Source of the DNA: Caryophanales bacterium
GTDB lineage: Bacteria > Bacillota > Bacilli > Exiguobacteriales > Exiguobacteriaceae
DNA length: 54,537 bases
Direction: 5' to 3'
Assembly (NCBI GenBank): GCA_902363455.1
Contig: CABJAC010000009.1
Location: forward strand, 1 to 54,537
Both the position numbers and the translations under genes were made by a program. The notes under the pieces are model-generated. The model did not search any database. It saw only the letters and a program-made list of their open reading frames with translations, and was not told the DNA's origin. Below, in pieces: positions 7,674-19,419 of this stretch; the stretch's first letter is position 1, and each line of letters opens with the position of its first letter.

Positions 7674-8045
7674 TTAAACGAGTTCGATGATAACCATTTC
7701 TGCGCCGTCACCACGACGTGGTCCCATTTTCATAATACGTGTGTAACCACCTTGACGCTCAGCAAAACGTGGAGCAACATCAGCAAACAATTTTTGGATT
7801 GCATCTTGTGTTTTACCAGCTTCGTTTTGACCAGCAGCTTCGCGACGAACGAACGATGCAACTTGACGACGAGCGTGGAGATCACCGCGTTTACCTAAAG
7901 TGATGAGTTTCTCAACGACTGGACGAAGTTCCTTCGCTTTTTGTTCTGTAGTTTGGATACGCTCATTGATGATGAGATCAGTCGCAAGGTCACGCAAAAG
8001 TGCCTTACGTTGTGAGCTTGTACGGCCTAATTTCGAGTATGCCAT
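7674..8045 (-). CDS. rplQ: 50S ribosomal protein L17
   Basis: 123 residues, start [16 protein letters not shown], typical of bacterial L17. L17 sits near the polypeptide exit tunnel. The ATG at 8045 has a GAAGGAGGG site; an earlier in-frame start would overlap that site and is rejected. It lies 32 bases after rpoA and is the last gene of the alpha operon. Confidence 0.97.
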   Translation of the reverse strand: MAYSKLGRTSSQRKALLRDLATDLIINERIQTTEQKAKELRPVVEKLITLGKRGDLHARRQVASFVRREAAGQNEAGKTQDAIQKLFADVAPRFAERQGGYTRIMKMGPRRGDGAEMVIIELV

Positions 8046-8077
8046 GGATGGATTCCCTCCTTCGTGCAATTAATAGT

Positions 8078-9022
8078 TTAGTCTTCTTTACGTAGGCCCA
8101 GTCCGAGTTCATCGAGTTTCGCTTGAACTTCTTCGAGTGATTTACGTCCGAGGTTACGAACTTTCATCATCTCGTCTTCGCTCTTGTTCGCGAGTTCTTG
8201 AACCGTATTGATGCCGGCACGTTTCAAACAGTTGTACGAACGAACTGAAAGATCGAGTTCTTCGATCGTCATTTCAAGTACTTTTTCTTTTTGATCTTCT
8301 TCCTTTTCGACCATGATTTCGGCATGGAGCGCTTCGTCCGTAAGACCAACAAAGATGTTTAAGTGTTCAGTCATGATTTTTGCACCGAGTGACACTGCTT
8401 CTTCAGGGCGGATTGAACCGTCCGTCCAAACATCAAGCGTCAATTTATCGAAGCTCGCATCTTGACCAACACGTGTTTTTTCAACTTGATAGTTTACACG
8501 TTGAATTGGCGTGTAAATCGAATCAATTGGGATAACGCCGATTGGCATATCGTCCCGTTTGTTATCTTCAGCCTGAACGTAACCACGGCCACGACGAGCT
8601 GTCAGACGCATATGAAGTGATGCACCTTCTGCAAGTGTTGCGATGTGCAGTTCCGGGTTGAGGATTTCGACGTCGCTGTCATGCGTAATGTTCGCAGCAG
8701 TAACAACGCCGGCGCCTTGAATATCGATCTCAAGTGTTTTCTCTTCTTCCGAGTAAACTTTGAGGGCGAGTTTCTTGAGGTTCAAGATGATTTGGGTAAC
8801 GTCTTCTACAACGCCATCAATCGTCGAGAACTCATGAAGAACGCCATCGATTTGGACTGCAGTGACTGCAGCACCCGGAAGTGAAGATAATAGGATACGA
8901 CGCAATGAGTTACCAAGCGTTGTACCGAATCCACGCTCAAGCGGTTCTACCACGAATTTACCAAACGTAGCGTTGTCGCTTAATTCGACCGTTTCAATCT
9001 TCGGCTTTTCGATTTCGATCAT
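8078..9022 (-). CDS. rpoA: RNA polymerase subunit alpha
   Basis: 314 residues. The N-terminal dimerisation domain (about 1-225: [21 protein letters not shown]) assembles beta and beta'. A flexible linker rich in E and K leads to the C-terminal domain (about 250-314), which contacts UP elements and activators. The start [12 protein letters not shown] follows AAGGAGGGG. It lies in the alpha operon after rpsK, with a 137-base gap in which I see only the ribosome site. Confidence 0.98.
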   Translation of the reverse strand: MIEIEKPKIETVELSDNATFGKFVVEPLERGFGTTLGNSLRRILLSSLPGAAVTAVQIDGVLHEFSTIDGVVEDVTQIILNLKKLALKVYSEEEKTLEIDIQGAGVVTAANITHDSDVEILNPELHIATLAEGASLHMRLTARRGRGYVQAEDNKRDDMPIGVIPIDSIYTPIQRVNYQVEKTRVGQDASFDKLTLDVWTDGSIRPEEAVSLGAKIMTEHLNIFVGLTDEALHAEIMVEKEEDQKEKVLEMTIEELDLSVRSYNCLKRAGINTVQELANKSEDEMMKVRNLGRKSLEEVQAKLDELGLGLRKED

Positions 9023-9159
9023 CTGAACCCCTCCTTGAATATCGTCATGTTGGCCATCGCGTTCAATCGCCAACCGTCTTGTGTACGTTTCTACTGCCTT
9101 GCTTGGTCAAACGATCAACGAAAGTCTACTCGAATTCCCGCTTTGCAGTACAAGACGGG

Positions 9160-9555
9160 TTACACGCGACGACGTTTTGGAGGGCGGCAACCGTTGTGTG
9201 GAACTGGAGTTACGTCACGGATCGCTGTTACTTCAAGACCGATTGCTTGAAGCGCACGGATTGCAGCTTCACGACCTGCACCAGGACCTTTAACGTTAAC
9301 TTCTACAGTACGCATACCGTTATCCATTGCTGTTTTCGCAGCAGTTTCTGAAGCGAGTTGCGCAGCAAATGGAGTCGATTTACGTGAGCCTTTGAAGCCC
9401 ATGTTACCTGCAGTTGCCCAAGAGATTGCATTCCCTTGCATGTCAGTGATCGTAACGATTGTGTTGTTGAATGTTGAACGGATATGCACGATACCAGATT
9501 CAATATTCTTTTTGACTTTACGTTTACTACGAACATTCTGTTTACGTTTTGCCAT
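9160..9555 (-). CDS. rpsK: 30S ribosomal protein S11
   Basis: 131 residues. The basic N terminus and the C-terminal [15 protein letters not shown] are characteristic. S11 lies on the 30S platform near the E site. It stands in the conserved order rpsM-rpsK-rpoA, 16 bases after rpsM. Confidence 0.98.
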   Translation of the reverse strand: MAKRKQNVRSKRKVKKNIESGIVHIRSTFNNTIVTITDMQGNAISWATAGNMGFKGSRKSTPFAAQLASETAAKTAMDNGMRTVEVNVKGPGAGREAAIRALQAIGLEVTAIRDVTPVPHNGCRPPKRRRV

Positions 9556-9571
9556 CTTAGTTTACCCTCCC

Positions 9572-9937
9572 TTACTTCTTCTTGTTCGCTACTGTACGGC
9601 GTGGGCCTTTACGAGTACGCGAGTTGTTTTTAGTGTTTTGACCACGAACTGGAAGACCACGACGGTGACGAACACCACGGTAGCAACCGATTTCGATCAA
9701 ACGTTTGATGTTGAGTGAGATTTCACGACGAAGGTCACCCTCAACTTTTACTTTATCTAATCCATCACGGAGTTGGTTGAGTTGTTCTTCAGTCAATTCA
9801 CGAGTACGAGTATCTTCAGAGATACCAGCTTCTTTCAAGACTTTCTGAGCAGTCGTTTTACCAACACCATAGATGTAAGTGAGTGAGATAACGATGCGTT
9901 TCTCACGTGGAATATCTACACCAGCAATACGTGCCAT
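9572..9937 (-). CDS. rpsM: 30S ribosomal protein S13
   Basis: 121 residues starting [14 protein letters not shown], with a basic C-terminal tail ([15 protein letters not shown]). S13 is in the 30S head, bridges to the 50S subunit and contacts P-site tRNA. It follows rpmJ by 20 bases. Confidence 0.98.
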   Translation of the reverse strand: MARIAGVDIPREKRIVISLTYIYGVGKTTAQKVLKEAGISEDTRTRELTEEQLNQLRDGLDKVKVEGDLRREISLNIKRLIEIGCYRGVRHRRGLPVRGQNTKNNSRTRKGPRRTVANKKK

Positions 9938-9957
9938 GTGTGCACCTCCTTGTTTAA

Positions 9958-10104
<147 letters not shown>

Positions 10105-10323
10105 TTATTTGAAACGGTATGTGATCCGTCCGCGAGTCAAGTCGTATGGTGACAACTCAACCGTTACTTTATCTCCTGGTAAGATCCGAATGAAGTGCAT
10201 CCGAATTTTTCCTGAGACGTGCGCGAGGACCGTGTGGCCGTTTTCTAACTCCACCTTAAACATCGCGTTTGGAAGCGGTTCGATAACCGTACCTTCCACT
10301 TCGATTACATCTTGTTTCGCCAT
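10105..10323 (-). CDS. infA: Translation initiation factor IF-1
   Basis: 72 residues ([13 protein letters not shown]...), a single S1/OB-fold domain. IF-1 occupies the A site of the 30S subunit during initiation. The ATG at 10323 is preceded by a TTG in frame; the AGAAAGGGG site is better spaced for the ATG. A 150-base gap separates it from map, where many Bacilli carry a KOW-domain gene. Confidence 0.97.
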   Translation of the reverse strand: MAKQDVIEVEGTVIEPLPNAMFKVELENGHTVLAHVSGKIRMHFIRILPGDKVTVELSPYDLTRGRITYRFK

Positions 10324-10326
10324 CAA

Positions 10327-10477
10327 TTATACCCCTTTCTCTATAAAGTTGATTGGGAGCCCAGACGATTTGTAGCGCTTAGGGGCTTTCTACAGTAGCC
10401 GTGAGAGAATCATCGGTCACAAACACGAGTGGATAGCGGCTTATAGAAAGGTGACACCAATAACGCGCACAGCTCAC
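10327..10477 (-). pseudogene. Possible remnant of a KOW-domain RNA-binding protein gene
   Basis: No intact gene fits the map-infA gap. A GTG-started frame (10477-10379, 32 codons) overlaps the map stop and encodes ...SRYPLVFVTDDSLTATVESP before a TAA. In a shifted frame the sequence continues as KRYKSSGLPIN. Joined, this resembles the C-terminal half of the small KOW proteins found here in Bacillus (pattern: hydrophobic-V-x-D-G/D...V-E-x-P-K-R-x-K). A short RVIGVTFL lies in yet another frame just upstream. I judge it by eye only; it could be chance. Confidence 0.3.
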
Positions 10478-11225
10478 TCTGCATCGACCGTTAAGATCTC
10501 GTAGCCTTCGTCTGTGATGGCGATGGTGTGCTCAAAGTGGGCGCACATGCTACCGTCCACTGTCACTACCGTCCAATTGTCGGATAGCGTGCGAACATAG
10601 CGTTTTCCGACATTGACCATTGGCTCAATCGCCAAAGTCATGCCGGTTTTCAGGCGCGGCCCTTTCCCCGGTGGTCCATAATGTGGAATTTGCGGATCTT
10701 CATGCAAATTTTGTCCCACGCCGTGGCCCACATATTCGCGGACTACAGAAAAATTCGCTGCTTCAACATGTGACTGAATCGCATGCGAAATATCTGTCAG
10801 GTGCACGCCGGCTTTGGCGCGCTCCAATCCTTTATACAGAGATTCTTCAGTTACGTCAAGTAACCGCTTCGTCTCTTCAGAGATTGTACCTACCGGATAT
10901 GTCCAGGCTGAATCTCCGTGATATCCGTTATACTCCGCCCCGATATCAATCGAGATGATGTCTCCATCGTGGAGTACGCGGTCACCCGGAATACCATGGA
11001 CAAGTTCTTCATTTACTGACGCGCAGATGCTGCCAGTAAACCCATTATAACCTTTAAACGATGGTGTTGCCCCTTGACTTCGAATATACCGTTCAGCAAT
11101 CGCATCGAGTTGCCCCGTTGTGATCCCTGGACGAATATGAGCTTTCAACTCTTTATGCGTCCGGGCGACGATTTGTCCCGCCTTCCGCATAATATCGATT
11201 TCACGCGGCGCTTTCGTAATGATCA

Positions 11226-11226
<1 letters not shown>
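10474..11226 (-). CDS. map: Type I methionine aminopeptidase
   Basis: 250 residues, M24 pita-bread fold. Metal-ligand regions are visible: [17 protein letters not shown] (two Asp), GHGVG (His), and AIEP and HFEHTIAI (Glu). It removes initiator methionine from nascent chains. Its ATG overlaps the adk stop by one base (TAATG). No N-terminal extension, as usual for type Ia enzymes. Confidence 0.97.
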
Positions 11227-11945
<719 letters not shown>

Positions 11946-13235
11946 TTATCGGATAAAGCCTTTGTAGTGTCGTTTAACCAGTTGACTTTCAATCTGTTTC
12001 ATCGTCTCAAGACCTACACCGATGACGATCAACAAGCTTGTTCCACCAATCTGCACCGAGTTCGGTAAACCAGCGAACTTAATAAAGAACGTTGGCGTCA
12101 CCGCGATGACAGCGAGGAAGAGTGAGCCGAAGAATGTCAGACGATACAGGATCTTCGTGATGTACTGTTCCGTTTGCTTACCAGGACGAATACCAGGAAT
12201 GTATCCGCCTTGTTTTTGAAGGTTCTCTGCCATTTGTTCGGGATTGACCTGAACGAATGTGTAGAAGTACGAAAACGCGATGATCAGTGCCACATAGATC
12301 GACATACCGATTGGACTCGTATAGTCAAAAATGTCACGGATCTTCGTCGCATTCTCCGGACTTGCAAAGAAACTTGCAACCGTTGGTGGTGTCACCATGA
12401 ACGATACAGCGAAGATAACTGGGATAACACCAGCAGCATTCAGTTTAATCGGCAAGTGTGTCGATTGACCGCCTACTGGTGCACGGTTCACCGTACGCTT
12501 GGCGTACTGAATCGGAATCTTCCGGGCAGCTTGCTGCACATAGATGACACCGACGATGACCGCAATGATGATTAAAAGCAACAGTACGATATAAAGCACA
12601 TTGACGAACAAAGCATCCCCTGCATTTTGGAGCTTTGTTTCATAGATCTGACGGAACGCGTTCGGGAAGCCTGCGACAATCCCAGCGAAGATGATCATTG
12701 ATATCCCGTTACCAATGCCCTTCTCCGTGATGAGTTCACCGAGGAACATCAAGAATGCGGTACCCGCCGTCAAAACAAGTGCAATCATCACGTACGTCCA
12801 GGTGCCAAAATCTTCATTGACAAGACCTGGGTAGATACGGTTAAATCCAAGCGCGATTCCAAACGCTTGGACTAAGCCGAGTACGATCGTTCCATAGCGC
12901 GTTACCGTTGCTAACTTCTTACGGCCCGCCTCTCCTTGTTTTGCCCATTCGGCAAACTTTGGAACAACGTCCATCTGTAAGAGTTGGACAACGATCGAGG
13001 CCGTGATATACGGCATGATTCCCATCGCAAAGAGTGAGAAATTCTGCAAAGCATTCCCGCCGAAGGAGTTCAAGAAACCAAGAATACCATTCTGATCGAT
13101 CTTGAATACTTCAGTGTTTACCATTGGGACTGGGATATGTGCACCGATACGGAACACGATAATCAGGGCCAAGGTAAAGAGAATGCGCCGACGGATGTCG
13201 GCTACGCGCCACATATTGGAGATCGCTTGAAACAT
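11946..13235 (-). CDS. secY: Preprotein translocase subunit SecY
   Basis: 429 residues with about ten transmembrane helices, starting [17 protein letters not shown]. SecY forms the channel of the Sec translocon together with SecE (also in this window, about 26 kb upstream in the direction of transcription) and SecG. The C-terminal cytosolic region (ETMKQIESQLVKRHYKGF) is typical. The ATG overlaps the rplO stop by one base (TAATG). Confidence 0.98.
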   Translation of the reverse strand: MFQAISNMWRVADIRRRILFTLALIIVFRIGAHIPVPMVNTEVFKIDQNGILGFLNSFGGNALQNFSLFAMGIMPYITASIVVQLLQMDVVPKFAEWAKQGEAGRKKLATVTRYGTIVLGLVQAFGIALGFNRIYPGLVNEDFGTWTYVMIALVLTAGTAFLMFLGELITEKGIGNGISMIIFAGIVAGFPNAFRQIYETKLQNAGDALFVNVLYIVLLLLIIIAVIVGVIYVQQAARKIPIQYAKRTVNRAPVGGQSTHLPIKLNAAGVIPVIFAVSFMVTPPTVASFFASPENATKIRDIFDYTSPIGMSIYVALIIAFSYFYTFVQVNPEQMAENLQKQGGYIPGIRPGKQTEQYITKILYRLTFFGSLFLAVIAVTPTFFIKFAGLPNSVQIGGTSLLIVIGVGLETMKQIESQLVKRHYKGFIR

Positions 13236-13675
13236 TAGATCACCTCAACCGTACCGCCGGCAGCTTCGATCGCTTGCTTCGCAGCTTCGGAGAACTTGTG
13301 AGCTTTTACTGTCAGTTTCTTTTCAATCTTACCGTTAGAAAGGATCTTCACGCCATCCTTCATACCTTTGACTGCGCGAGTCTCGATAAGAAGTTCTGGT
13401 GTTACTTCCGTTCCGTCTTCAAAACGGTTAAGTGTGTCAAGGTTGATAACCGCGAACTCTTTACGAGTCGGGTTGTTGAAGCCGCGTTTTGGTAAACGAC
13501 GGAAAAGTGGGTTTTGTCCACCTTCGAAACCTGGACGAACACCACCGCCTGAACGAGCTTTTTGACCTTTGTGACCACGGCCAGAAGTCTTACCGTTACC
13601 AGAAGACATACCGCGACCTACACGGTTGCGTTCTGAACGTGAACCAGTAGCTGGTTTCAATTCATGGAGTTTCAT
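13235..13675 (-). CDS. rplO: 50S ribosomal protein L15
   Basis: 146 residues starting [13 protein letters not shown], followed by the glycine-rich [22 protein letters not shown] segment characteristic of L15. A GAGGAGG site supports this ATG over an upstream in-frame start. It precedes secY with a one-base overlap. Confidence 0.98.
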   Translation of the reverse strand: MKLHELKPATGSRSERNRVGRGMSSGNGKTSGRGHKGQKARSGGGVRPGFEGGQNPLFRRLPKRGFNNPTRKEFAVINLDTLNRFEDGTEVTPELLIETRAVKGMKDGVKILSNGKIEKKLTVKAHKFSEAAKQAIEAAGGTVEVI

Positions 13676-13710
13676 AGTGGGGCACCTCCTCATAAAATTA
13701 TATCGAACTA

Positions 13711-13896
13711 TTACTCTTGAATTTCTTTAACTGTCAATAAGTGTGACACGTGGTTAATCATCCCACGCATAGCAGCGTTGTCAGGTACGACAACCGTTTG
13801 GTGCATCTTACGGAGACCAAGCGTACGAGTAGTAACGCGTTGGTTCTCCGGACGACCGATCATGCTGCGTGTGAGGGTAACTGCGAGTTTCGCCAT
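13711..13896 (-). CDS. rpmD: 50S ribosomal protein L30
   Basis: 61 residues starting [17 protein letters not shown]. Full length for the short bacterial L30. It lies between rpsE and rplO in conserved order. Confidence 0.97.
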   Translation of the reverse strand: MAKLAVTLTRSMIGRPENQRVTTRTLGLRKMHQTVVVPDNAAMRGMINHVSHLLTVKEIQE

Positions 13897-13914
13897 CTGT
13901 ATTCCCTCCCTTTC

Positions 13915-14415
13915 TTAACCGCGAAGTTCTTCGACGGTTTTACCGCGGAGTTTCGCAACGTCTTCAGCACGTTTAAGTGAAGTGAGACCTTTAACAGTCG
14001 CACGAACCATGTTGATTGGAGTGCTTGATCCAAGTGATTTCGAAAGAATGTCGTTGATTCCCGCTAATTCGAGAACCGCACGAACTGGGCCACCAGCGAT
14101 GACTCCAGTACCTTCAGAAGCAGGTTTCAAGAAGACGTGACCTGCACCGAAAATTCCGTTGATTTCGTGTGGAATTGTAGTGTTAACGATTGGAACGTTA
14201 ACCATGTTTTTCTTTGCATCTTCGATTGCTTTACGGATCGCTTCAGGCACTTCCTGAGCTTTACCCGTACCGAAACCTACGTGACCATTCTTGTCACCTA
14301 CGACGACGAGTGCAGCAAAACGGAAGCGACGGCCACCTTTTACTACTTTCGCGACGCGGTTTACAGTAACAACGCGTTCTTCGAGTTGATCCATGTTAAT
14401 TTCTAACTGGCGCAT
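13915..14415 (-). CDS. rpsE: 30S ribosomal protein S5
   Basis: 166 residues, start [16 protein letters not shown]. The S5 double-stranded-RNA-binding domain ([18 protein letters not shown]) is followed by the C-terminal domain (ARATVKGL). S5 acts in translational fidelity near the mRNA entry site. The ATG at 14415 has AAAAGGAGGG upstream; an earlier in-frame start is rejected. Confidence 0.98.
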   Translation of the reverse strand: MRQLEINMDQLEERVVTVNRVAKVVKGGRRFRFAALVVVGDKNGHVGFGTGKAQEVPEAIRKAIEDAKKNMVNVPIVNTTIPHEINGIFGAGHVFLKPASEGTGVIAGGPVRAVLELAGINDILSKSLGSSTPINMVRATVKGLTSLKRAEDVAKLRGKTVEELRG

Positions 14416-14437
14416 GTAGAGGTTCCCTCCTTTTCTA

Positions 14438-14788
14438 TTAGAATTTGAGACCAGCTTCACGAGCTGCTTCAGCTACTGCTTTAATACGTCCATGATAGAG
14501 ATATCCTCCACGGTCGAAAACGACTGTTTCAATACCTTTTTCAAGAGCGCGTTCAGCTGCAAGCTTACCAACTGCTGATGCAGCGTCAGTCGTGTTGCCT
14601 TTTTCAAGGTCGAGTGATGATGCAGATGCGAGTGTTGCATGTGTTGCATCGTCAATGACTTGTACGTAAATGTTCTTGTTCGAACGGAATACATTCAAGC
14701 GTGGACGAGCTGCAGTCCCGATGATTGTACGACGTACACGACCATGACGCTTTTTACGCGTAGCATTTTTGTTTGCCTTTGAGATCAT
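14438..14788 (-). CDS. rplR: 50S ribosomal protein L18
   Basis: 116 residues, ending in [16 protein letters not shown], typical of L18, which binds 5S rRNA with L5 and L25. It follows rplF after a 37-base gap that holds a 7-bp hairpin (14810-14827). Confidence 0.97.
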   Translation of the reverse strand: MISKANKNATRKKRHGRVRRTIIGTAARPRLNVFRSNKNIYVQVIDDATHATLASASSLDLEKGNTTDAASAVGKLAAERALEKGIETVVFDRGGYLYHGRIKAVAEAAREAGLKF

Positions 14789-14825
14789 TTATGCCACTCC
14801 TTTCCGGTCAATTCGTATCAACGAA

Positions 14826-15362
14826 TTACTTACCTGTTTTACCTTCTTTACGACGAACGACTTCATCACTGTAACGAATTCCTTTACCTTTGTACGGCTC
14901 AGGCTGACGGTACGAACGGATCAATGCAGCAACGTGTCCAACACGCTCTTTGTTGATTCCGCGGACGATGATTTGCGTATTCGTAGGAACTTCGACTTCA
15001 ATGCCTTGTTCCGGAGTGTACTCGATTGGGTGTGAATAACCGAGGTTGAGTACGATTTTGTTACCTTGCTTTTGAGCACGGTAACCAACACCTTGGATAT
15101 CGAGTGTCTTAGCGAAACCGTTGTTTACACCTTCGACCATGTTCGCGATAAGCGCACGAGTCGTTCCGTGGATTGTACGGTTTGCTTTCTCGTCGTTTGG
15201 ACGAGTGACAGTCAATTCATTACCTTCTACGTTGATAGCCATAGTCGGGTTGAACTCACGAGTAAGTTCACCTTTAGGACCTTTTACTGTAACTGTGCTG
15301 TTTTCAACTGTTACTGTAACGCCTGCTGGGATAACGACTGGCTTTTTACCAATACGTGACAT
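14826..15362 (-). CDS. rplF: 50S ribosomal protein L6
   Basis: 178 residues starting [15 protein letters not shown], with the C-terminal [10 protein letters not shown] signature. L6 lies near the factor-binding site of the 50S subunit. It keeps the conserved place between rpsH and rplR. Confidence 0.98.
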   Translation of the reverse strand: MSRIGKKPVVIPAGVTVTVENSTVTVKGPKGELTREFNPTMAINVEGNELTVTRPNDEKANRTIHGTTRALIANMVEGVNNGFAKTLDIQGVGYRAQKQGNKIVLNLGYSHPIEYTPEQGIEVEVPTNTQIIVRGINKERVGHVAALIRSYRQPEPYKGKGIRYSDEVVRRKEGKTGK

Positions 15363-15393
15363 TTAAGACACCTCCGTTCTTTTTATGCGTGAA

Positions 15394-15792
15394 TTACCAG
15401 ATGTATGCGATCACTTCGCCGCCGACTTTTTGTTGGCGAGCTTCTTTGTCTGTCATAACACCTTTAGATGTTGAAACGATAGCGATTCCGAGACCACCGA
15501 GTACTTTCGGGATTTCATCAGCTTTCGCGTAAACGCGAAGACCTGGTTTCGAGATACGTTTGAGTCCAGTGATGACGCGTTCGTTGCTTGCGCCGTACTT
15601 AAGGAATACGCGGAGCGTACCTTGTTTGCTGTCCTCGAGATATTCAACATCGCGGATGAAACCTTCACGTTTGAGGATTTCAGCGACTTCACGTTTGATT
15701 GTAGAAGCTGGCATTTCCAACTTCTCATGGCGAACCATGTTTGCATTACGAATGCGTGTAAGCATATCTGCAATCGGATCTGTCATAACCAT
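15394..15792 (-). CDS. rpsH: 30S ribosomal protein S8
   Basis: 132 residues starting [17 protein letters not shown], ending [10 protein letters not shown]8 is a primary 16S rRNA-binding protein; in E. coli it represses the spc operon. Length and N terminus agree with the Bacillus protein. Confidence 0.98.
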   Translation of the reverse strand: MVMTDPIADMLTRIRNANMVRHEKLEMPASTIKREVAEILKREGFIRDVEYLEDSKQGTLRVFLKYGASNERVITGLKRISKPGLRVYAKADEIPKVLGGLGIAIVSTSKGVMTDKEARQQKVGGEVIAYIW

Positions 15793-15823
15793 GCGATGTA
15801 CCTCCTTTCACAACTTTAATGAA

Positions 15824-16093
15824 TTACCAGCTTGCTTTTTTAACACCAGGGATTTGACCTTTATGAGCAAGATCACGGAACTTAATACGGCTGATACCGA
15901 ATTTACCAATGTAACCGTGTGGACGGCCAGTGATACTGCAACGGTTGTGTAAACGAACCGCTGAAGAGTTACGTGGGAGTTTGCTCAAGCCGATGTAGTC
16001 GCCTTGTGCTTTCAATTCTGCGCGTTGTTCAGCGTAGCGCTCTACGAGTGCTTGGCGTTTTACTTCACGTGCGATCATTGATTTCTTAGCCAT
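15824..16093 (-). CDS. rpsN: 30S ribosomal protein S14, zinc-independent (C-) form
   Basis: 89 residues starting [18 protein letters not shown]. The C-terminal half ([26 protein letters not shown]) has a single cysteine where the zinc form has a CxxC...CxxC ribbon, and the protein has the ~28-residue insertion of the long type. In B. subtilis the spc operon carries the 61-residue zinc form, while an 89-residue zinc-free paralogue is encoded elsewhere under Zur control. Here the zinc-free form occupies the spc position. Flanks are normal (rplE upstream, rpsH downstream). Confidence 0.96.
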   Translation of the reverse strand: MAKKSMIAREVKRQALVERYAEQRAELKAQGDYIGLSKLPRNSSAVRLHNRCSITGRPHGYIGKFGISRIKFRDLAHKGQIPGVKKASW

Positions 16094-16107
16094 GTGTGCG
16101 GCCTCCC

Positions 16108-16647
16108 TTATTTTTGGAATGGCATGCCGAGTGCAGTGAGAAGCTCACGTGACTCTTCATCCGTATTAGCAGTTGTAACGATAACGATGTCCATACCACG
16201 GACTTTCGATACGCGATCGTAGTCGATCTCTGGGAAGATCAATTGTTCCTTCACGCCTAGCGTGTAGTTACCACGGCCATCGAATGATTTCTTCGATACA
16301 CCACGGAAGTCACGTACACGTGGAAGTGACACGTTGATCAACTTGTCGAGGAACTCATACATGCGCTCTCCACGAAGTGTTACCTTCGCGCCGATTGGCA
16401 TACCTTCACGAAGTTTGAAACCAGCGATTGATTTCTTAGCTTTCGTGATGAGTGGCTTCTGACCAGTGAGGAGCTGAAGCTCTTCGACTGCCATGTCAAG
16501 TGCTTTCGTGTTCGTAACAGCGTCACCAACACCCATGTTGATTACGATCTTATCGACTTTCGGCGCTTGCATTACAGAAGTATAGTTGAATTTCTCCATC
16601 ATTACTTTGACGATTTCGTCTTGGTATTTAGCTTTTAAACGGTTCAT
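16108..16647 (-). CDS. rplE: 50S ribosomal protein L5
   Basis: 179 residues starting [15 protein letters not shown]5 binds 5S rRNA and forms inter-subunit bridge B1b. The conserved core ([34 protein letters not shown] split across the domain) is intact. It lies 31 bases after rplX. Confidence 0.98.
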   Translation of the reverse strand: MNRLKAKYQDEIVKVMMEKFNYTSVMQAPKVDKIVINMGVGDAVTNTKALDMAVEELQLLTGQKPLITKAKKSIAGFKLREGMPIGAKVTLRGERMYEFLDKLINVSLPRVRDFRGVSKKSFDGRGNYTLGVKEQLIFPEIDYDRVSKVRGMDIVIVTTANTDEESRELLTALGMPFQK

Positions 16648-16678
16648 CAGAAAGTGGACCTCCTTTCTTTAAATCTTC

Positions 16679-16990
16679 TTATTTATCTAAAGCTTCGCCC
16701 GATTTTTTAGCGATACGTACTTTCTTGCCGTCAACCACAGTGAAACCAACGCGTGTTGGGTTTCCTGTCTTAGGGTCGATGAGCATAACGTTCGATACGT
16801 GAATCGGTGCTTCTTTCTCGACAATTCCGCCTTGCGGGTTGAGTTGAGAAGGTTTTGAGTGTTTTTTGATCATGTTAACGCCTTCGACGATAACGCGATC
16901 TTTTTTAGGCATAGCAGTAAGGACAACACCTTGTTTGCCTTTATCTTTACCAGTCATAACCTGAACTTTATCACCTTTTTTGACATGCAT
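16679..16990 (-). CDS. rplX: 50S ribosomal protein L24
   Basis: 103 residues with an N-terminal KOW motif ([17 protein letters not shown]). L24 starts 50S assembly on the 5' part of 23S rRNA. It follows rplN by 34 bases. Confidence 0.98.
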   Translation of the reverse strand: MHVKKGDKVQVMTGKDKGKQGVVLTAMPKKDRVIVEGVNMIKKHSKPSQLNPQGGIVEKEAPIHVSNVMLIDPKTGNPTRVGFTVVDGKKVRIAKKSGEALDK

Positions 16991-17024
16991 CGTTAGAGCA
17001 CCTCCTTGTAGGAATTCTTTGGAA

Positions 17025-17417
<393 letters not shown>

Positions 17418-17441
17418 TTATTCATCCGAACTAATTAGAGT

Positions 17442-17705
17442 TTAGATGATTACTGCTTTTTCGACGACTTCTACGAGACGGAAACGTTTGTCCTTAGAAA
17501 GTGGACGTGTTTCTTGAATGCGTACAACATCACCGATTTTAGCTGTGTTGTTTTCATCATGCGTTTTGTACTTCTTAGAGTAGTTTACGCGTTTGCCGTA
17601 GAGCTTATGCTTTACTTTAGTCTCAACTGTAACTACGATCGTTTTATCCATTTTGTCAGATACGACGCGTCCAGTTAACACTTTGCGGTTGTTAGTGCGT
17701 TCCAT
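17442..17705 (-). CDS. rpsQ: 30S ribosomal protein S17
   Basis: 87 residues with the S17 signature [19 protein letters not shown]. It is a primary 16S rRNA binder of OB fold. It lies 31 bases after rpmC. Confidence 0.98.
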   Translation of the reverse strand: MERTNNRKVLTGRVVSDKMDKTIVVTVETKVKHKLYGKRVNYSKKYKTHDENNTAKIGDVVRIQETRPLSKDKRFRLVEVVEKAVII

Positions 17706-17736
17706 TGAGTGTTCCTCCTCTCAGAATCCGAGTGAA

Positions 17737-17940
17737 TTATGCGTTGTTGATGCCGAGTTCGCGTTCACGAAGAACGGTTTTCGCGCGTGCAATCGACTTG
17801 CGCACTTCACGGATACGAGCAGGGTTCTCAAGCTGACCAGTCGCAAGTTGGAAACGAAGGTTGAACAACTCTTCTTTCCACGAACCGACTTTACCGTTGA
17901 GCTCTTCTGTAGTTTGCTGACGGAGATCAGTTGCTTTCAT
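17737..17940 (-). CDS. rpmC: 50S ribosomal protein L29
   Basis: 67 residues ([13 protein letters not shown]...), with the helical [23 protein letters not shown] core. The start overlaps the end of rplP by 14 bases and has a GGTGGTG ribosome site. L29 lies at the tunnel exit and helps dock trigger factor and SRP. Confidence 0.96.
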   Translation of the reverse strand: MKATDLRQQTTEELNGKVGSWKEELFNLRFQLATGQLENPARIREVRKSIARAKTVLRERELGINNA

Positions 17941-18364
17941 TCGTATCACCACCATTTTCTTCACGTTTTACGAACTTACATTTTACTGGAAGTTTGTGTG
18001 ATGCAAGACGGAGAGCTTCGCGTGCGATCTCTTCCGATACTCCTGCGATTTCAAACATTACTTTCCCCGGTTTAACGACTGCAACCCAGCCCTCCGGAGC
18101 ACCTTTACCTGAACCCATTCGGACTTCAAGAGGTTTTTTAGTGTATGGTTTGTGTGGGAAGATCTTGATCCACACTTTACCACCACGTTTCATATAACGA
18201 GTCATCGCGATACGCGCTGATTCGATTTGACGGCTAGTGATCCAGCTAGCTTCTTGAGCTTGGATACCGAACTCGCCGAAGTGTACTGTAGTACCACGTT
18301 TCGCTTTACCACGCATGTTGCCGCGGTGAACACGACGATATTTTACACGTTTTGGTAACAACAT
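17927..18364 (-). CDS. rplP: 50S ribosomal protein L16
   Basis: 145 residues starting [16 protein letters not shown]16 helps position A-site tRNA. The conserved [20 protein letters not shown] stretch is present. Its last codons overlap rpmC. Confidence 0.98.
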   Translation of the reverse strand: MLLPKRVKYRRVHRGNMRGKAKRGTTVHFGEFGIQAQEASWITSRQIESARIAMTRYMKRGGKVWIKIFPHKPYTKKPLEVRMGSGKGAPEGWVAVVKPGKVMFEIAGVSEEIAREALRLASHKLPVKCKFVKREENGGDTNESN

Positions 18365-18397
18365 GTTGTGTTGCCTCCTTCCCTAGACGGATGTGGA

Positions 18398-19054
18398 TTA
18401 TTGTTCGTTAGATGCTGCTTTTTTCGTAGGAAGCACTTCACCGTGGTGGAGCCATACTTTTACGCCAATTTTGCCGTAAGTTGTATCAGCTTCAGCAGTA
18501 CCGTAATCGATGTCTGCACGGAGTGTATGAAGTGGAACTGTTCCTTCTGAATACTTCTCTGAACGAGCGATATCAGCGCCGCCAAGACGACCAGAAACTT
18601 CAGTCTTGATTCCTTTGATACCTGAACGCATAGAGCGTTGGATTGATTGCTTCATTGCACGACGGAACGATACACGGCCTTCAAGTTGGCGTGCGATGTT
18701 CTCAGCGACAAGTTTAGCAACTGCATCCGGGTTTTTCACTTCAACGACGTTAACGTGAACGCGTTTGCCTTTTGCAAGGTTAGTGATGTCTGTACGAAGT
18801 GTTTCGATTTCAGAACCGCCTTTACCGATAACCATACCCGGCTTAGCAGTGTGAAGTGAGATGTTCAAGCGGTTTGCTGCGCGCTCGATTTCAACTTTAG
18901 AGACACTAGCGTCTTTAAGACGTTTTTCGATATATTCACGAACTACGTAGTCTTCATGAAGGAGATCAGCATAGTCTTTATCTGCGAACCAACGTGATTC
19001 CCAGTCTTTGATGATACCTACGCGAAGACCAGTTGGGTTAATCTTCTGACCCAC
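18398..19054 (-). CDS. rpsC: 30S ribosomal protein S3
   Basis: 218 residues starting [17 protein letters not shown] domain ([16 protein letters not shown], about 75-90) is followed by the S3 C-terminal domain. S3 lines the mRNA entry channel. It lies 12 bases after rplV. Confidence 0.98.
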   Translation of the reverse strand: MGQKINPTGLRVGIIKDWESRWFADKDYADLLHEDYVVREYIEKRLKDASVSKVEIERAANRLNISLHTAKPGMVIGKGGSEIETLRTDITNLAKGKRVHVNVVEVKNPDAVAKLVAENIARQLEGRVSFRRAMKQSIQRSMRSGIKGIKTEVSGRLGGADIARSEKYSEGTVPLHTLRADIDYGTAEADTTYGKIGVKVWLHHGEVLPTKKAASNEQ

Positions 19055-19066
19055 GGTAATCCCTCC

Positions 19067-19399
19067 TTATTTTTCAGATACCACGATGTGAACGTGGCTC
19101 GTACGTTTGTTGATGCGGCTTGCGCGACCCATTGCACGTGGGCGGAAACGTTTGAGCGTTGGACCTTCGTTGACGTAAGCCTCTGTTACTACGAGGTTTT
19201 CGATGTTCATGTCGAAGTTGTGCTCAGCGTTCGCGATTGCCGATTTCAATACTTTCTCAACGATTGGCGTTGCTGCCTTGTTCGTGTAAGCAAGAATCGA
19301 AAGTGCTTCGCCGATTTGCTTCCCGCGGATTAAGTCTACTACGAGACGTGCCTTACGAGGAGCAATGCGAACCATATTAGCCGATGCTTTTGATTGCAT
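19067..19399 (-). CDS. rplV: 50S ribosomal protein L22
   Basis: 110 residues. The beta-hairpin sequence ([21 protein letters not shown]) that lines the exit tunnel, where macrolide-resistance changes occur, shows no insertion or deletion that I can see. It lies 20 bases after rpsS. Confidence 0.98.
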   Translation of the reverse strand: MQSKASANMVRIAPRKARLVVDLIRGKQIGEALSILAYTNKAATPIVEKVLKSAIANAEHNFDMNIENLVVTEAYVNEGPTLKRFRPRAMGRASRINKRTSHVHIVVSEK

Positions 19400-19419
19400 A
19401 ATGAGTACCTCCCCTCAGA

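Noticed and set aside
9023..9159. 137-base gap between rpsK and rpoA searched for a small gene or leader
   Set aside because: No frame with a ribosome site and no convincing stem found other than the rpoA ribosome site.
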